From positions 1 through 6,320 of the forward strand of contig JASHVB010000960.1 of assembly GCA_030039695.1 (NCBI GenBank): DNA of 6,320 bases, in the 5' to 3' direction. Position numbers and translations under genes: made by a program. Source of the DNA: Acetobacteraceae bacterium (lineage in GTDB: Bacteria > Pseudomonadota > Alphaproteobacteria > Acetobacterales > Acetobacteraceae). Positions 6,003-6,320 of this stretch are shown here, piece after piece (the stretch's first letter is position 1; each line of letters starts with the position of its first letter). The notes under the pieces are model-generated. The model was not told the DNA's origin and searched no databases. It saw nothing but the letters and a program-made list of their open reading frames with translations.

Positions 6003-6320
6003 ATGGCGGCGGGGCTTCGGGTGCATATACCAAGGCCCGGATGTTGGTGTGCCGAGCATCGTACGCTGATCAGGCTGGTTGAGCGTAACCCGGAGCGGCT
6101 GCTTCCGCCCGACGTGGAAGCTTACGAACCCAGCCGGTTACAATCCGATACAGAAGGCTCGCCTATCGATATCGACCCTGTTCCCAAGCACGCGCAGTAC
6201 CGTGTGCTCTGGAGCCTAACTCAGATCTGTGGATATTTGTTCCGGTTGCTTTATCTGAAGCTGACCAGACGGCTGTCGGCCCAGGCGCACGCCGCCATGA
6301 CCAGGCAATTGTTCGAACGC
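6003..6320 (+). CDS. Probable ABC1/UbiB (AarF) family atypical kinase, N-terminal part only
   Basis: The frame is open from ATG at 6003 to the right edge (106 codons), with no stop. Residues about 1-60 are hydrophilic, with a CWC motif near 13-15 and a Pro/Glu-rich stretch. From about 69 a hydrophobic, likely helical segment (LWSLTQICGYLFRLLYLKL) is followed by a basic helix ending in MTRQLFER at the edge. This ending fits the helix that in ABC1/UbiB proteins comes just before the KxGQ motif of the kinase-like fold, but that motif would lie outside the window, so the call rests on resemblance alone. Members of this family are atypical kinase/ATPase proteins, often linked to quinone or lipid metabolism. 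It is the third gene of the rightward block, 63 bases after the poly-Asp gene. The start is uncertain; GTG at 6021 is another in-frame option. Confidence 0.5.
   Translation, partial: MAAGLRVHIPRPGCWCAEHRTLIRLVERNPERLLPPDVEAYEPSRLQSDTEGSPIDIDPVPKHAQYRVLWSLTQICGYLFRLLYLKLTRRLSAQAHAAMTRQLFER

Noticed and set aside
5619..6059. Minus-strand open frames opposite the poly-Asp gene, including one with a poly-Ser run and one with a Val/Ile run
   Set aside because: The homopolymer runs are only the GAY tract read in other frames of the opposite strand.
1..6320. tRNA, rRNA, insertion sequences and strong intrinsic terminators
   Set aside because: I saw no cloverleaf, rRNA segment, transposase, terminal inverted repeats or GC hairpin followed by a T run. 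My reading was by eye, so weak cases could be missed.

Overview
The window comes from a GC-rich bacterial genome. The GC content, the type I polyketide synthase and the two small conserved proteins on the right suggest a pseudomonadote, but nothing here fixes the genus. There are two blocks that point away from each other.

Left block (minus strand, about 1-4404, possibly to 5089): a biosynthetic operon. Reading along the minus strand, a type II thioesterase (start 4404, stop 3622) is followed, with a 23-base overlap, by a large modular type I polyketide synthase (start 3644) that leaves the window at base 1. Its visible 1,214 residues form one unbroken frame: carrier protein (ACP), ketosynthase (KS), acyltransferase (AT), linker, then a C-methyltransferase (cMT) that is cut at the edge. 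Because it has no stop inside the window it is easy to miss, and the many shorter reading frames on both strands in this region are its shadows. The module is predicted to accept a chain on or through an N-terminal ACP, extend it with a malonyl-type unit and methylate the alpha carbon. The thioesterase would clear wrongly primed carrier proteins.

Middle (about 4405-5233): about 830 bases with no recognised gene. It holds one weak 219-codon open frame on the minus strand, with a TTG start and a reasonable ribosome binding site, and a short inverted repeat. The likely divergent promoters lie in 5090-5233, but I cannot pick them out with confidence.

Right block (plus strand, 5234-6320): three genes in a row, spaced 55 and 63 bases apart. 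They are a 118-residue basic protein with a conserved-looking C-terminal motif, a 97-residue protein that ends in 14 consecutive aspartates, and the start of a third gene whose visible part resembles the N-terminal region of ABC1/UbiB (AarF) family atypical kinases. I infer one transcription unit that is separate from the polyketide genes.

The most notable points are: the N-terminal ACP with Thr in place of the usual Asp before its phosphopantetheine Ser; a linker-like segment after the AT rather than between KS and AT; the pure Asp tail; and a sharp difference in third-position GC between the thioesterase and the polyketide synthase.
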